Below are positions 9,048 to 17,848 of a stretch of 64,000 nt of DNA, in pieces. Source of the stretch: OMIW01 sp044235645. Its GTDB lineage: Bacteria; Bdellovibrionota_C; UBA2361; OMIW01. Numbering within the stretch: the stretch's first letter is position 1; every line of letters starts with the position of its first letter. The notes under the pieces are model-generated. The model did not search any database. It saw only the letters and a program-made list of their open reading frames with translations, and had not been told where the DNA came from. The DNA lies in assembly GCA_044235645.1 (NCBI GenBank), contig JBIIHQ010000002.1, positions 186,001 through 250,000 of the forward strand, in the 5' to 3' direction. Position numbers and translations under genes: made by a program.

Positions 9048-9096
9048 CCTCCCCCCGGCGGGCGTTCGCCCGCCACCGCGACGGGCTTGTGGGAGG
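9048..9096 (+). other. nested hairpin in the ALDH leader
   Basis: GGCGGGCG (9057-9064) and CGCCCGCC (9067-9074) form a perfect 8-bp stem around TT; in RNA the closing pair would open to make a small loop. It is enclosed by CCTCCC (9048-9053) and GGGAGG (9091-9096). No T-run follows, and the ALDH start lies 45 bp downstream. The remainder of the 268-bp fbp-ALDH gap shows no gene. Confidence 0.45.
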
Positions 9097-9140
9097 TTGT
9101 TGGAAATTTTCGGGTTAAATAGTTTCGTCGGGAGAAAGAA

Positions 9141-10646
9141 ATGAGTGAGCGATCAGGGGTGTGGACCGGCTCAGGTGCTGAGGTAGGGCTCGGAGGGGTC
9201 CATCATGCAGTTTCTCCCATCGACGGGGAGACGATTGCGACGATATCGCTCGCGAGTGACGAGCAGTACGAACGGGCCGTATGGGGAGCGCATGAAACGT
9301 TTCTCGCTTGGCGACAGGTCCCCGCTCCTGAGCGGGGACAACTTATCCGAGAGATTGGTGATGAGTTGCGGAAGCGACGCCGTGAGTTGGGGCTCCTAAT
9401 CACGACCGAGGTGGGCAAAATAATTCCTGAGGGAGAGGGGGAAATTCAAGAAGCGATCGATATCGCTGATTTCGCCGTCGGGCTTTCGCGACAGTTGTAT
9501 GGTCTCTCGATGCACTCTGAGCGGCGCTCCCACCGCATGTTTGAGCAGTGGCATCCGCTCGGTGTGGTGGGTGTTATCACTGCATTCAATTTCCCCGCAG
9601 CGGTTTGGGCGTGGAACGCTTTTATCGCGGCGGTATGCGGGGATACTGTGGTGTGGAAACCCTCGGAGCGGGGTCTTGCGACTGCTGTCGCGATGAACGA
9701 AGTATGTGGCTGCATCGCAGCCCGTTGGGGGTTCCCCGGGCTCTTTACCCTCGTCTCTGATGTCGATGCGCGTTTCGGGGAGCGCCTATCAGCAGATACT
9801 CGGATTGCCCTCGTGAGTGCAACCGGCTCCATCGAGATGGGGAGAAAGGTGGGCCAAGCTGTCGCCCGACGGCTCGGGAAGGTCCTTCTGGAGCTTGGGG
9901 GAAACAATGCAGCACTCGTTCTCGGTGATGCCGATCTCAATCTCGTGATACCAAGCATCGTGTTCGGCGCGGTGGGGACTGCGGGGCAGCGATGTACCAC
10001 AACTCGTCGGCTTTTTGTTGAGCGTTCAATTATCGACGAGGTTGAGCGTCGGTTGGTGCATGCGTATCAGCAGGTGCCCGTGGGTGATCCCCGTCAGGGC
10101 GAAATCCTCATGGGTCCCCTCATCTCGGAGCAGGGTGTGGTCGCGTATGAAAGGGCCATAGCGATGGCGAAGGGTCAGGGAGCACTCGTTGTCTATGGTG
10201 GGAAACGGCTCCGGGATCGCGCATCAGATCTATATGTAGAACCAACGATACTCCGGGTTGATCATCCAATTCCTATCATGAAAGAGGAGACCTTCGCGCC
10301 TATCCTCTACCTCTGCCCTGTTACCGATTGTGCCGAGGCGATTGCGATGCAGAATGATGTCCCGCAAGGATTAAGCTCGGCGATTTTCACCGATTCGCTG
10401 AGGGCTGCGGAGAGGTTTTTGTCCTCGGAGGGAAGTGATTGCGGCATCGCAAATGTGAATATCGGCACCTCGGGTGCTGAAATTGGAGGAGCATTTGGAG
10501 GCGAAAAGGATACCGGCGGAGGAAGAGAGTCTGGATCAGATTCGTGGAAACAGTATATGCGAAGGCAGACAAGCACCATCAACCATGGGTCAATGCTCCC
10601 CCTCGCGCAGGGAATAATATTTAAAGTGGAGGGCTCGCAATGGTAG
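9141..10646 (+). CDS. aldehyde dehydrogenase, ALDH7 (antiquitin/aminoadipate-semialdehyde) type
   Basis: A 501-residue NAD(P)-dependent aldehyde dehydrogenase. The catalytic Glu is in LLELGGNNA (near residue 251) and the catalytic Cys in GTAGQRCTTTRRLF (near 285). The paired Asn residues of ELGGNN, the GQRCTTTRR context and the C-terminal GGAFGGEKDTGGGRESGSDSWK are typical of the ALDH7 branch, which oxidises alpha-aminoadipic semialdehyde in lysine breakdown. No lysine catabolism gene is adjacent, so the substrate is uncertain. GGGAG precedes the ATG by six bases. The last 26 bp overlap the end of the convergent GNAT gene. Confidence 0.88.
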   Translation: MSERSGVWTGSGAEVGLGGVHHAVSPIDGETIATISLASDEQYERAVWGAHETFLAWRQVPAPERGQLIREIGDELRKRRRELGLLITTEVGKIIPEGEGEIQEAIDIADFAVGLSRQLYGLSMHSERRSHRMFEQWHPLGVVGVITAFNFPAAVWAWNAFIAAVCGDTVVWKPSERGLATAVAMNEVCGCIAARWGFPGLFTLVSDVDARFGERLSADTRIALVSATGSIEMGRKVGQAVARRLGKVLLELGGNNAALVLGDADLNLVIPSIVFGAVGTAGQRCTTTRRLFVERSIIDEVERRLVHAYQQVPVGDPRQGEILMGPLISEQGVVAYERAIAMAKGQGALVVYGGKRLRDRASDLYVEPTILRVDHPIPIMKEETFAPILYLCPVTDCAEAIAMQNDVPQGLSSAIFTDSLRAAERFLSSEGSDCGIANVNIGTSGAEIGGAFGGEKDTGGGRESGSDSWKQYMRRQTSTINHGSMLPLAQGIIFKVEGSQW

Positions 10647-11343
10647 CGTGAGCTACGAGGGGCTTGAGCCAGAATATCATCGGATGGAGAGATTCCTCAT
10701 GGTGCCCGACCTCACGCCATGAGAACGATGCAGTGAGAGAAGGAATTCCCTCTTCGCCGGCTCGTCGGAAGCCGGCGCTTCGCCAGAGTGGATCGGGAGA
10801 GTGGTAGTCAGCGGGTGGTCGGTAGCGGGAAGAGGAGAGTTCGCCTGAGCGATCAACGGCGCAGAGGGCGATGAAGTCGAACCGCTGATGAGGACCGGTC
10901 TGAGGCGATCGGTTCTCCCGGTTGAGGGTATCGGCGAAGTTGAGAGATTGTGCCATTAATTGTTTGCCGAGACCTCTCCCCCGATAGAAGGGGAGAAGGA
11001 CGAACTCAGCAAGGTAGAAAACCCTCGCGGGATCGATAGCTGATCTGGTGAATGGTTCTCGGAGCTCCTGATGAGTTTCATTGAGAGGTGTCGCGGAGAC
11101 AAACCCAACTATGTCGGTTTCATCTCGAACGAGCATCACCAGTGCATCGGGCGATCGTTCCATCGGAGCCAGGTATGCTCGCTCGTACGTCATGTCGCCG
11201 TCGTAGAGGTAGGGGTATTCGCGAAAAACAGCGATGCGCAGCTGGGCGAGAGCGTCGATATAATCCCCGATGGCGTTACCTCGTACCTCGTGGAGGGAGA
11301 CTCCCGCCTTCAAGGACAGTCGTGAGGAGGGTATTTGGGTCAT
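10621..11343 (-). CDS. GNAT family N-acetyltransferase
   Basis: A 240-residue cytoplasmic protein. A GNAT acetyl-CoA loop is seen in YLAEFVLLPFYRGRGLGKQLM (motif A, Q/RxxGxG/A as RGRGLG), preceded by DIVGFVSATPL. The acceptor is not identifiable. ATG 11343 is preferred because GGAG lies six bases upstream; a TTG at 11355 would add four residues. The 3' end overlaps the ALDH gene tail-to-tail, and the 5' end is divergent from the methyltransferase gene across about 210 bp without another gene. Confidence 0.75.
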   Translation of the reverse strand: MTQIPSSRLSLKAGVSLHEVRGNAIGDYIDALAQLRIAVFREYPYLYDGDMTYERAYLAPMERSPDALVMLVRDETDIVGFVSATPLNETHQELREPFTRSAIDPARVFYLAEFVLLPFYRGRGLGKQLMAQSLNFADTLNRENRSPQTGPHQRFDFIALCAVDRSGELSSSRYRPPADYHSPDPLWRSAGFRRAGEEGIPSLTASFSWREVGHHEESLHPMIFWLKPLVAHATIASPPL

Positions 11344-11556
11344 CACGTTCTCCAATCAGAGCAGACGGGCTGACGAGCATAACTGTGGGATGGTGACAGT
11401 TGCGTACGCCAGTATAGAATTGCAGGAGATTGATTGGATAGTACCCGAATATGGGCAATCATACGCGACGCCTAAAATAAGCTCGGGTGCACCTTAGCAC
11501 GAATGGCTGCGGGTATTAGATATTTGAATAAATCAGTCGATTGAGAAAACCTCTCT

Positions 11557-13071
11557 ATGCCCACTCCTGGTCCCTACACCGCAACCACCTTCGAGGCAAA
11601 AGTCCGACGCGTGTGGCATCTTGATCATCTGCGTGCCGTCAGTTGTATCCTCGGTCACCGGTGGGGAGATGATAAACCCCGACGGGTGCTTTCAGTCGGG
11701 TGCGGAACAGGGGTTCATCTTGTGCCCCTCGCTTGTCAGTATCCCGAGGTCCATTTTATCGGATGCGATCCAGAGGTTGAGCCTCTGTCGAGGGGGATCA
11801 GCTATCGCGATTTTTGCGGATGTCGGAATCTTGATTTTGTTACCGGCACGATCGATGCGATCGAGGCGGCGAATAATGAGGCGACGTTCGATGTCATTCT
11901 GGTGCAGGGAGTTTACTCATGGATAGAGGAGGGTGCGCGGGACTCCCTTTTAGGGGGAGTCGTCGCGCGCCTGTCCGAGGAAGGGGTTTTGTTGTTAACC
12001 CATAACATCGCGCCTGGATGGACGATTCGTCAGGTGGTTCAGCAGTTTTTGGGCTCAATTGGTATCGTGCCATCCGATCTGATCTCCGATGAGGCGGTTC
12101 GCATGGCCCGAACGCAGCTTGAACGATTTCGAGAGGAGATCAATCGAGATTCTGTGTATGGTTCTCTGGTGTGGGGAGAGGTGACTCGGATTCTTTCAGA
12201 GTCGACGGCCTATCTGCGACACGAGTTCCTTAACCCTGCAACCTCGGCCGGTCCCCTCTGCGAGCTTGTCCGTCGGGCCCAAACGGTTGGATTGTCGTAT
12301 CTCGGCGATGCGCGGTTCTCGAGGAATCCGTTTCCAGGATTGCGTGACTCTGTCGGTAGAGGTTCAGACGGAAATCGGGGAGATGCGGCGACATTTCGTG
12401 ATTTCTGCCGCGGATTGCCCTACCGGGAGTCGCTATTTACCCGAAGATCTCTGAGCAGCCCATTTCCCCGGGTGACTGAAGAATCGCTCTCGTCGCTGAG
12501 CTTCGGATGCGCGCTTGTTGAGGACGAGGATTCGCCTGGATATTTCAGAGATCCCGCAGGAAGAGAATTTTCCTTCCGTGCAGATGAGCTTGATGGTGAG
12601 ATTGTGCGACTACTTGCGGCGCACTGGCCTCGCTGTCTCTCGTGGCTCGATCTGAGACAGGGAATAGACGGAAAAGACGGAATCACCGAAAAAGGATCGC
12701 AGCTTGCCTATTGCCTAACGTCGCTGCTCGCATCTGAGTTTATCACCTGTGCCTCCAGACCACCTGTTTTCAAGGATACTACCGAAATCGTCACTGCTCC
12801 CCAATGGCTTGGATGGGAAATGACCGCTGGGGGCGTGCTCACCAATCGGTGGTACGAGCCAGTTGAACTGGGAGGGTTTGAATTGATGCTCCTTTCCGGG
12901 ATCGTGGGAGGACTTCACTCGGTCGAGGGACTTATCAGTCTTACGAGGATGCAAATCTCACAATCGCCTGATCATCGGACGCTCCCTGCAGAAGTTGTCT
13001 CAGAGACGGTGAAGGACGGATTGTTTACCCTGGCAAGGGCAGGTTTACTTCACGAGATAGTGTTGAGGTAG
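11557..13071 (+). CDS. class I SAM-dependent methyltransferase with C-terminal regulatory-type region
   Basis: A 504-residue protein. The SAM-binding motif I is VLSVGCGTG (about residues 43-51), followed by FIGCDPE, FVTGTID and FDVILVQGVYSWI, all in the normal class I order. The fold is joined to about 300 extra residues. The arrangement resembles methyltransferases carrying a methyltransferase-regulatory domain, including rickettsial protein-lysine methyltransferases; that comparison is from memory. The substrate is unknown. The gene precedes pepA by 45 bp and may be cotranscribed with it. No good ribosome site is visible before the ATG. Confidence 0.7.
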   Translation: MPTPGPYTATTFEAKVRRVWHLDHLRAVSCILGHRWGDDKPRRVLSVGCGTGVHLVPLACQYPEVHFIGCDPEVEPLSRGISYRDFCGCRNLDFVTGTIDAIEAANNEATFDVILVQGVYSWIEEGARDSLLGGVVARLSEEGVLLLTHNIAPGWTIRQVVQQFLGSIGIVPSDLISDEAVRMARTQLERFREEINRDSVYGSLVWGEVTRILSESTAYLRHEFLNPATSAGPLCELVRRAQTVGLSYLGDARFSRNPFPGLRDSVGRGSDGNRGDAATFRDFCRGLPYRESLFTRRSLSSPFPRVTEESLSSLSFGCALVEDEDSPGYFRDPAGREFSFRADELDGEIVRLLAAHWPRCLSWLDLRQGIDGKDGITEKGSQLAYCLTSLLASEFITCASRPPVFKDTTEIVTAPQWLGWEMTAGGVLTNRWYEPVELGGFELMLLSGIVGGLHSVEGLISLTRMQISQSPDHRTLPAEVVSETVKDGLFTLARAGLLHEIVLR

Positions 13072-13116
13072 GAGGGATGGGTGTGGTAGCGTCCTCGGGT
13101 TATTCGAAGGTTTACT

Positions 13117-14607
13117 GTGAAGACACATCTCACTATCGGTGTGGTCCCTCGTCTCGGAGGAGGCGATGTCGCTGATCTGCTTATCGTCCCGTGGTCAGAT
13201 AATGCTCGTTTTATCCGCCAAATCGGCGAACTCGCCGGTGTGGAGATTTCGACTTTTCTGGAGCGGCACGGAGCATCCTTACGGAATAAGGAGCCTTTGG
13301 CCCTTCCCTGCGTACCCGAAAATCAGCGGTGCCGATCAATCGTATTCGTTCCGGTGATTTCCGCTAATCGGGGGGATGATCCCATTAAGGGATTTGCAGA
13401 GCAGGTGATCCGGCTTGCACAGGGTCAGAGAGCTGAGAGGGTGGCGATTCTTATCGACCTTTTGCCACATGCCTCCTGGCGTGGCTCCACGATTGAGCGA
13501 TTGGTGGAGGCGGCGGAGTTAGCGCAGTACCAGTTCACCGATTATCAATCGAAGATCGCCGACTCATCTTCCGTGAGTCAGCTGATCTTGGTTTCGGAAC
13601 ATGCGTGCCCGCGTGAGATTCAGACTGGCCTTGCGCTCGCAGCGAGTTATCAGCTTGCTCGCGACATTATCCTCACACCGCCGAATCACAAACGGCCACG
13701 CGACCTCGCTGAGAGGATATCTCGTGAGCTTGATCACCCATTGCTATCGGTGACGGTGATTGATAGGGCTGGTCTTGAGCGGCTCGGTGCAGGAGGAATC
13801 TTGGCTGTCGGTAATGTGGGGGAACCAGTTCTCGTCAGGATTGAGTACACTCCACCGATCGAACCGGATGCCCGACTTGCTGCGCGCCGTCGACCTGTTG
13901 CCCTTGTTGGTAAAGGAGTCACGATGGACACCGGTGGATACGCACTCAAACCCCTGAGTGGTCAGAAGGCGATGAAGGGTGACTGCGCGGGAGCGGCGGC
14001 TGTTGTTGGAGCGATGCGAGCAATTGCATTACTCAAACCGGCGACGCCTGTTCGTGCGTATGTGGCTCTCGTGGAAAACCTGATAGGTCCAGGAGCAATG
14101 CTCACCGGGGACGTGATCACGACCCTGGATAAGCACACCGTTGAGATTATGAACCCTGATGCGGAGGGCAGGCTCATCCTCGCCGATGCGTTAGCGCTCG
14201 CATGTCAGGAGGGAGCGGGAGTCGTTATCGACATTGCCACGCTCACCGGAGGGGTAGTCGCCGCTTTGGGAAATAAGCGGGCGGGGGTTTTTGCGACCTC
14301 GACTCAGCTTGCTGAGGCCATCATCCGTGTCGGTGGGGCTTCGGGGGAACGCTTTTGGCGTCTCCCGCTGGCAGAGGAGTATCTCCCGCTACTTGAGGGG
14401 GGTATTGCAGATCTCAGAAATGTGGCATCAACCCCTGGTCCTGATGCCACCGTTGCCGCCCTCTTCTTGAGGGAGTTCATTACCCCTCGGGTCTCGTGGA
14501 TCCATCTCGACATCGCAGGCCCTGGCCTCGGTGATGGGATGGACCGGGGGCATGTGGCCGGCTTCGGCGTTGGTACCCTGACCCGTTTCGTTTGTTCTCG
14601 AGGGTAG
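13117..14607 (+). CDS. pepA: leucyl aminopeptidase (M17 family)
   Basis: A 496-residue cytosolic metallo-exopeptidase that removes N-terminal residues from peptides. The two-metal active site is recognisable: GKGVTMDTGGYALKP near residue 265 (Lys and Asp ligands), MKGDCAGAAAV, and the signature NPDAEGRLILADAL at about 346-359. The usual F in VGKGxTFDSGG is M and the S is T, which are mild changes. Start GTG 13117 follows GAAGG. Length is normal for the hexameric M17 enzymes. Confidence 0.93.
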   Translation: MKTHLTIGVVPRLGGGDVADLLIVPWSDNARFIRQIGELAGVEISTFLERHGASLRNKEPLALPCVPENQRCRSIVFVPVISANRGDDPIKGFAEQVIRLAQGQRAERVAILIDLLPHASWRGSTIERLVEAAELAQYQFTDYQSKIADSSSVSQLILVSEHACPREIQTGLALAASYQLARDIILTPPNHKRPRDLAERISRELDHPLLSVTVIDRAGLERLGAGGILAVGNVGEPVLVRIEYTPPIEPDARLAARRRPVALVGKGVTMDTGGYALKPLSGQKAMKGDCAGAAAVVGAMRAIALLKPATPVRAYVALVENLIGPGAMLTGDVITTLDKHTVEIMNPDAEGRLILADALALACQEGAGVVIDIATLTGGVVAALGNKRAGVFATSTQLAEAIIRVGGASGERFWRLPLAEEYLPLLEGGIADLRNVASTPGPDATVAALFLREFITPRVSWIHLDIAGPGLGDGMDRGHVAGFGVGTLTRFVCSRG

Positions 14608-14793
14608 GGTGTGTTCTTGGATGCAAGGTTCAACTCAGCAAAATCCTTAATGGATTCTGGGGCGTAATCATCGAAGGGCTCTCTGCTCTTGGTGATACGC
14701 CCTTTTTTTGCGTCAATTCTTACTGAGGGGGCGTAAGTCACGTCCTGGGAGCCGATAGCATAACTAGGGGGTAGATCGGTGTCTGGGGGGATT

Positions 14794-16878
14794 ATGAAGT
14801 ATCGGTATTTGTTAGGTTTGTTCCTTCTCGGTTTCCAGCTCTGTACGCTCCCCCAGAAGGGGATGGCAACACCTTCGTCGAACGAGATCGATCTCGAGGT
14901 CATGGAGGAAGTTAAGCAGCTTTTCAAATCCTCTCGAGGGCTCGTTTCAGAGCTGGATAAAAAGTATAAAGCCGAGTTTACCGCCATCGAATCTGCTCAG
15001 CGAGCTCAAGGGAGGCTTTTATCCGACCAAGCTGAGAATCAGAAGAAAGCGCTGAACTTGCTGGATACAAGTCTCTCAACCGCTGTGGTAGAGCTTTTTA
15101 CGGCAAACGCGCAAATTGCGATTATTCCCTCAATTGTTAAATTCGCCGATCAACTTGTGCTCATGACGGACTTTTACCGACAACAATCTGGGTCTCCCGT
15201 GGGTTCGGAGACCTTGAGCTGCGGTGTTTCGTGCGAGCATTTTCAGAAAAGAAGAAATGCCCTATCTGGAATGATCGGTTTTCTGCGGGATGATTTGGTC
15301 AATTTGTCAGGAATTGTTCGCAAAAGGCGGGAGAAGGTCGAGCAGATAGCGGGGGAGCTTTCGACTCTGCGTCAGAACGGATCCTCGAGCTTAGCGAGGT
15401 TTGGTTTTGATCACTTCATCAATCTGAGAGTTGCCCTCCTTGAGGGACAATCCGAGATCGTCGAGGATATCCAACGCCTCGGCGCTCAGCTCAATTTCGC
15501 TGGCCAAGCCGAGTTGGTTCCTGCTCCATGTGCTCCGGGAGTTTATACTTTTACCAGCTTTAGCAGTGATGTTCAGCTTCTGTCAGCATTGACTGCGGGG
15601 TGGTCAGCATCAGGCGATCCACTTCAACAATTTAATGTCAATCAGTGGATCCAAGGAACCACTCAGAACCCGGGGCCTCTCAAAGCTCGTCGAAACCAGT
15701 ATCTGGGCTATACGGACACTGATGGGATCTACAGGCCGGGTTGGTTAGATAACTGGGGCGGGTGTTCTCAGACGAAGACGAATGTGCTCAACGATTTTCG
15801 CTCAAAGGTTGAAGCGGAGGTCAAGTTGGGTAACATGAGTGCGGCTCGGAAACTTGATGAGGAAACGCTGACACTCCAGGTGGAAGTCGATGTCCTCACC
15901 GCCCACCGCTCTCGATTGGACCAATTTTCAGCGTTACTGCAGAAACTGGGGACTATCGCGACCAGCCACGCTGCCATTCCGAAGGCTAATGAGCCCTGGA
16001 GCGATATGTGGAAGAGTTCCGTCATCAGTCAAATCAAAAATATCGAAAGGGTTTTGGTGGCCCAAAGGGAGTCCATGTTTGCCACGCAGATTCTTCTGAG
16101 GCTCGCAGAGGAGCAGCTCTTACCCTTGGCATTGATCAGCGATGCCGATGAAAGGAGTGCTAAGCTCCTCTCGGTCCAGCGCCGACTTGAGGCCATCTCA
16201 AAGCAAGGTCTCGAGAGGATTGAGTTGGAGCTTACTTTGGCAGCAGGTAGCCTTGACACGATGAGTGACAACATATTGAGCTCAGAGGGAATTGCGGGCG
16301 AGGGGGGGCTTGGAGAGGCGATTTTGGCGTATGATACCATAACGAAAGTGAGAAGTAGTCAGATGAAGACCGAACGGGACGTTGAGTTGCCAGTTCGGCG
16401 TCAGAAGGCGGAGGCCCTCGTCGCAGAGCTCGAACAGTCAAGGGCTATCGCGTTAGCCACTCTCCTGGACATCGAGAAACGGCAGGCGGAGCTGCGAGTC
16501 CTCGGGGATGAGCTGAAAGGTCTGAAGACTCGTGTGGAGGGTTTTTTCGGTGTCAAAGTATCTCACCCCTTTTACAGTGATCTTGCCCGCAGATTTCTCG
16601 TCGATTTAAAGGTGAGCACCGCGGTGAGAAATAGAATTATCAAAAAGGGAGTTCGAAGCGTTCTCAAGTCATTCTCCACGGTAGGCACAGGGGGCTCTGC
16701 ATATAAGGGCCCTCCATTTACGAAGCTCGGCTTGATGGCGAGGTCGCTGAGAACGAAATATGGGCGTCGAATAAGGCAATTGGCGGATGAAATTTCGTCT
16801 CCACAGCTTGGAGGGGTGTCTTTCTCTTCGATTGCCAAGTATTTGAAGGAGATCAAGGCTAAGGGAGCATCTCTATAG
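14794..16878 (+). CDS. large secreted coiled-coil protein of unknown function
   Basis: A 694-residue protein not recognised. It starts with a signal peptide (MKYRYLLGLFLLGFQLCTLP..GMA), then is rich in Glu, Lys, Gln and Leu heptads that suggest long coiled coils (about residues 20-90, 150-230, 340-420, 510-600). Cysteines are few and clustered (LSCGVSC, PCAPG, GGCSQ). The C-terminus is strongly basic (RSLRTKYGRRIRQ). ATG 14794 is chosen because GGGGGG lies just upstream and it starts the signal peptide; a GTG at 14779 is possible. It may be a periplasmic structural protein; no function is assigned. Confidence 0.75.
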   Translation: MKYRYLLGLFLLGFQLCTLPQKGMATPSSNEIDLEVMEEVKQLFKSSRGLVSELDKKYKAEFTAIESAQRAQGRLLSDQAENQKKALNLLDTSLSTAVVELFTANAQIAIIPSIVKFADQLVLMTDFYRQQSGSPVGSETLSCGVSCEHFQKRRNALSGMIGFLRDDLVNLSGIVRKRREKVEQIAGELSTLRQNGSSSLARFGFDHFINLRVALLEGQSEIVEDIQRLGAQLNFAGQAELVPAPCAPGVYTFTSFSSDVQLLSALTAGWSASGDPLQQFNVNQWIQGTTQNPGPLKARRNQYLGYTDTDGIYRPGWLDNWGGCSQTKTNVLNDFRSKVEAEVKLGNMSAARKLDEETLTLQVEVDVLTAHRSRLDQFSALLQKLGTIATSHAAIPKANEPWSDMWKSSVISQIKNIERVLVAQRESMFATQILLRLAEEQLLPLALISDADERSAKLLSVQRRLEAISKQGLERIELELTLAAGSLDTMSDNILSSEGIAGEGGLGEAILAYDTITKVRSSQMKTERDVELPVRRQKAEALVAELEQSRAIALATLLDIEKRQAELRVLGDELKGLKTRVEGFFGVKVSHPFYSDLARRFLVDLKVSTAVRNRIIKKGVRSVLKSFSTVGTGGSAYKGPPFTKLGLMARSLRTKYGRRIRQLADEISSPQLGGVSFSSIAKYLKEIKAKGASL

Positions 16879-16912
16879 GCCTCGAAAGAGGGAAGGGGAA
16901 GATTTTCTTTCA

Positions 16913-17116
16913 CTAAAACCGGGCTACATATAGGTCACTATCTCGCATCATCGAAGCCGGAAGAGGTTTTATTTTCAAATAGCGATAAAGAAGCCGGAGT
17001 AAATACAGATATCCAGGTAACAGACCGGTCAGTTTCTGAAGATATTTGAGAGTAGTGCTCAGAGAGCCCTGTCCAAAAAAAGGGAATAAAGTGAAGAATG
17101 AGCTCATTTGAAACAT
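16913..17116 (-). CDS. possible small protein at the end of the ABC operon
   Basis: A 67-residue open frame starting ten bases after the ABC ATPase stop on the same strand, with GGGGAGG twelve bases upstream of the ATG. The product is hydrophobic and aromatic-rich at the N-terminus (MFQMSSFFTLFPFFGQG), with one possible membrane-associated helix (GLLPGYLYLLRLLYRYL). No family is recognised. It could be chance; spacing and strand are the only support. The rest of the 16879-17125 gap holds nothing else. Confidence 0.3.
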   Translation of the reverse strand: MFQMSSFFTLFPFFGQGSLSTTLKYLQKLTGLLPGYLYLLRLLYRYLKIKPLPASMMRDSDLYVARF

Positions 17117-17125
17117 GGGCGAGTA

Positions 17126-17839
17126 TTACCTCCCCAGAAGTTCTTCTTTCACAATCTTTCCATCTTGCAAGGTAACTACCCTCGATGCGCGATGCGCAAG
17201 GGGCAGATTGTGTGTGGTCACTATGATAGAGAGACCTCGATGAGAAAGATCTTCGAAAAGATCGAATATGCTATCGCTGGTCGTAGAATCGAGGTTTCCG
17301 GTCGGTTCATCAGCGATGAGGACTCTCGGTTTAACTATCAGGGCCCGGGCAATTGCGACACGTTGCATCTGCCCCCCGGATAATTCGCGGGGAAGGTGGT
17401 CTGCTCGCGAGGCGATCTCGAGGGTTTCGAGGAGGGCGAGAGTGGTACGGCGCGACGGATTACGTCGCAGAAAGAGGAGGGGAAGCTCAACATTCTCTGC
17501 GACTGAGAGGGTCGGGAGAAGGTAGAATTTCTGAAAGACGAATCCGAAAAAACCCCGGCGAATCGTAACAAGAGCATCCTCGGTGAGTCCTCGAGTATCA
17601 ACCCCGTTGATGATGAGACTTCCTTCGGTTGGAGCATCAAGGCAAGCAAGGGTGTTTACCAAGGTTGTTTTTCCTGAACCTGATGGCCCGACGACCGCGA
17701 CCATCTCCCCGGTAGCTACTGAGAGATCAACCCCATCGAGCGCACGTACCGTTTCACTTCCTCTGCGGTAGTGTTTTGTCAGGTTGCGGCCGATAATGAG
17801 CGGCTCTTCGGCAGAGGGATGTTTCATTAAATCACTCAT
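17126..17839 (-). CDS. ABC transporter ATP-binding protein (LolD/MacB type)
   Basis: A 237-residue ATPase. Walker A GPSGSGKT is at residues 51-58, the signature LSGGQ at 153-157 and Walker B VLIADEP at 173-179, followed by TTHN. The sequence style (LTKHYRRGSETVRALDGVDL) is that of the MacB/LolD/FtsE class, which powers mechanotransmission rather than substrate passage through the membrane. Its partner permease ends 9 bp upstream. It is the next-to-last or last gene of a minus-strand operon beginning near 23485. Confidence 0.93.
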   Translation of the reverse strand: MSDLMKHPSAEEPLIIGRNLTKHYRRGSETVRALDGVDLSVATGEMVAVVGPSGSGKTTLVNTLACLDAPTEGSLIINGVDTRGLTEDALVTIRRGFFGFVFQKFYLLPTLSVAENVELPLLFLRRNPSRRTTLALLETLEIASRADHLPRELSGGQMQRVAIARALIVKPRVLIADEPTGNLDSTTSDSIFDLFEDLSHRGLSIIVTTHNLPLAHRASRVVTLQDGKIVKEELLGR

Positions 17840-17848
17840 ATGGTTGCC

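Noticed and set aside
14304..14987. Minus-strand 227-codon frame across the pepA 3' end and the coiled-coil gene start
   Set aside because: Both covered genes are clear on the plus strand; no ribosome site or family in this frame.
16913..17116. Small ORF after the ABC ATPase as a confident gene
   Set aside because: Kept only at low confidence; ribosome-site spacing is long and no family is recognised.
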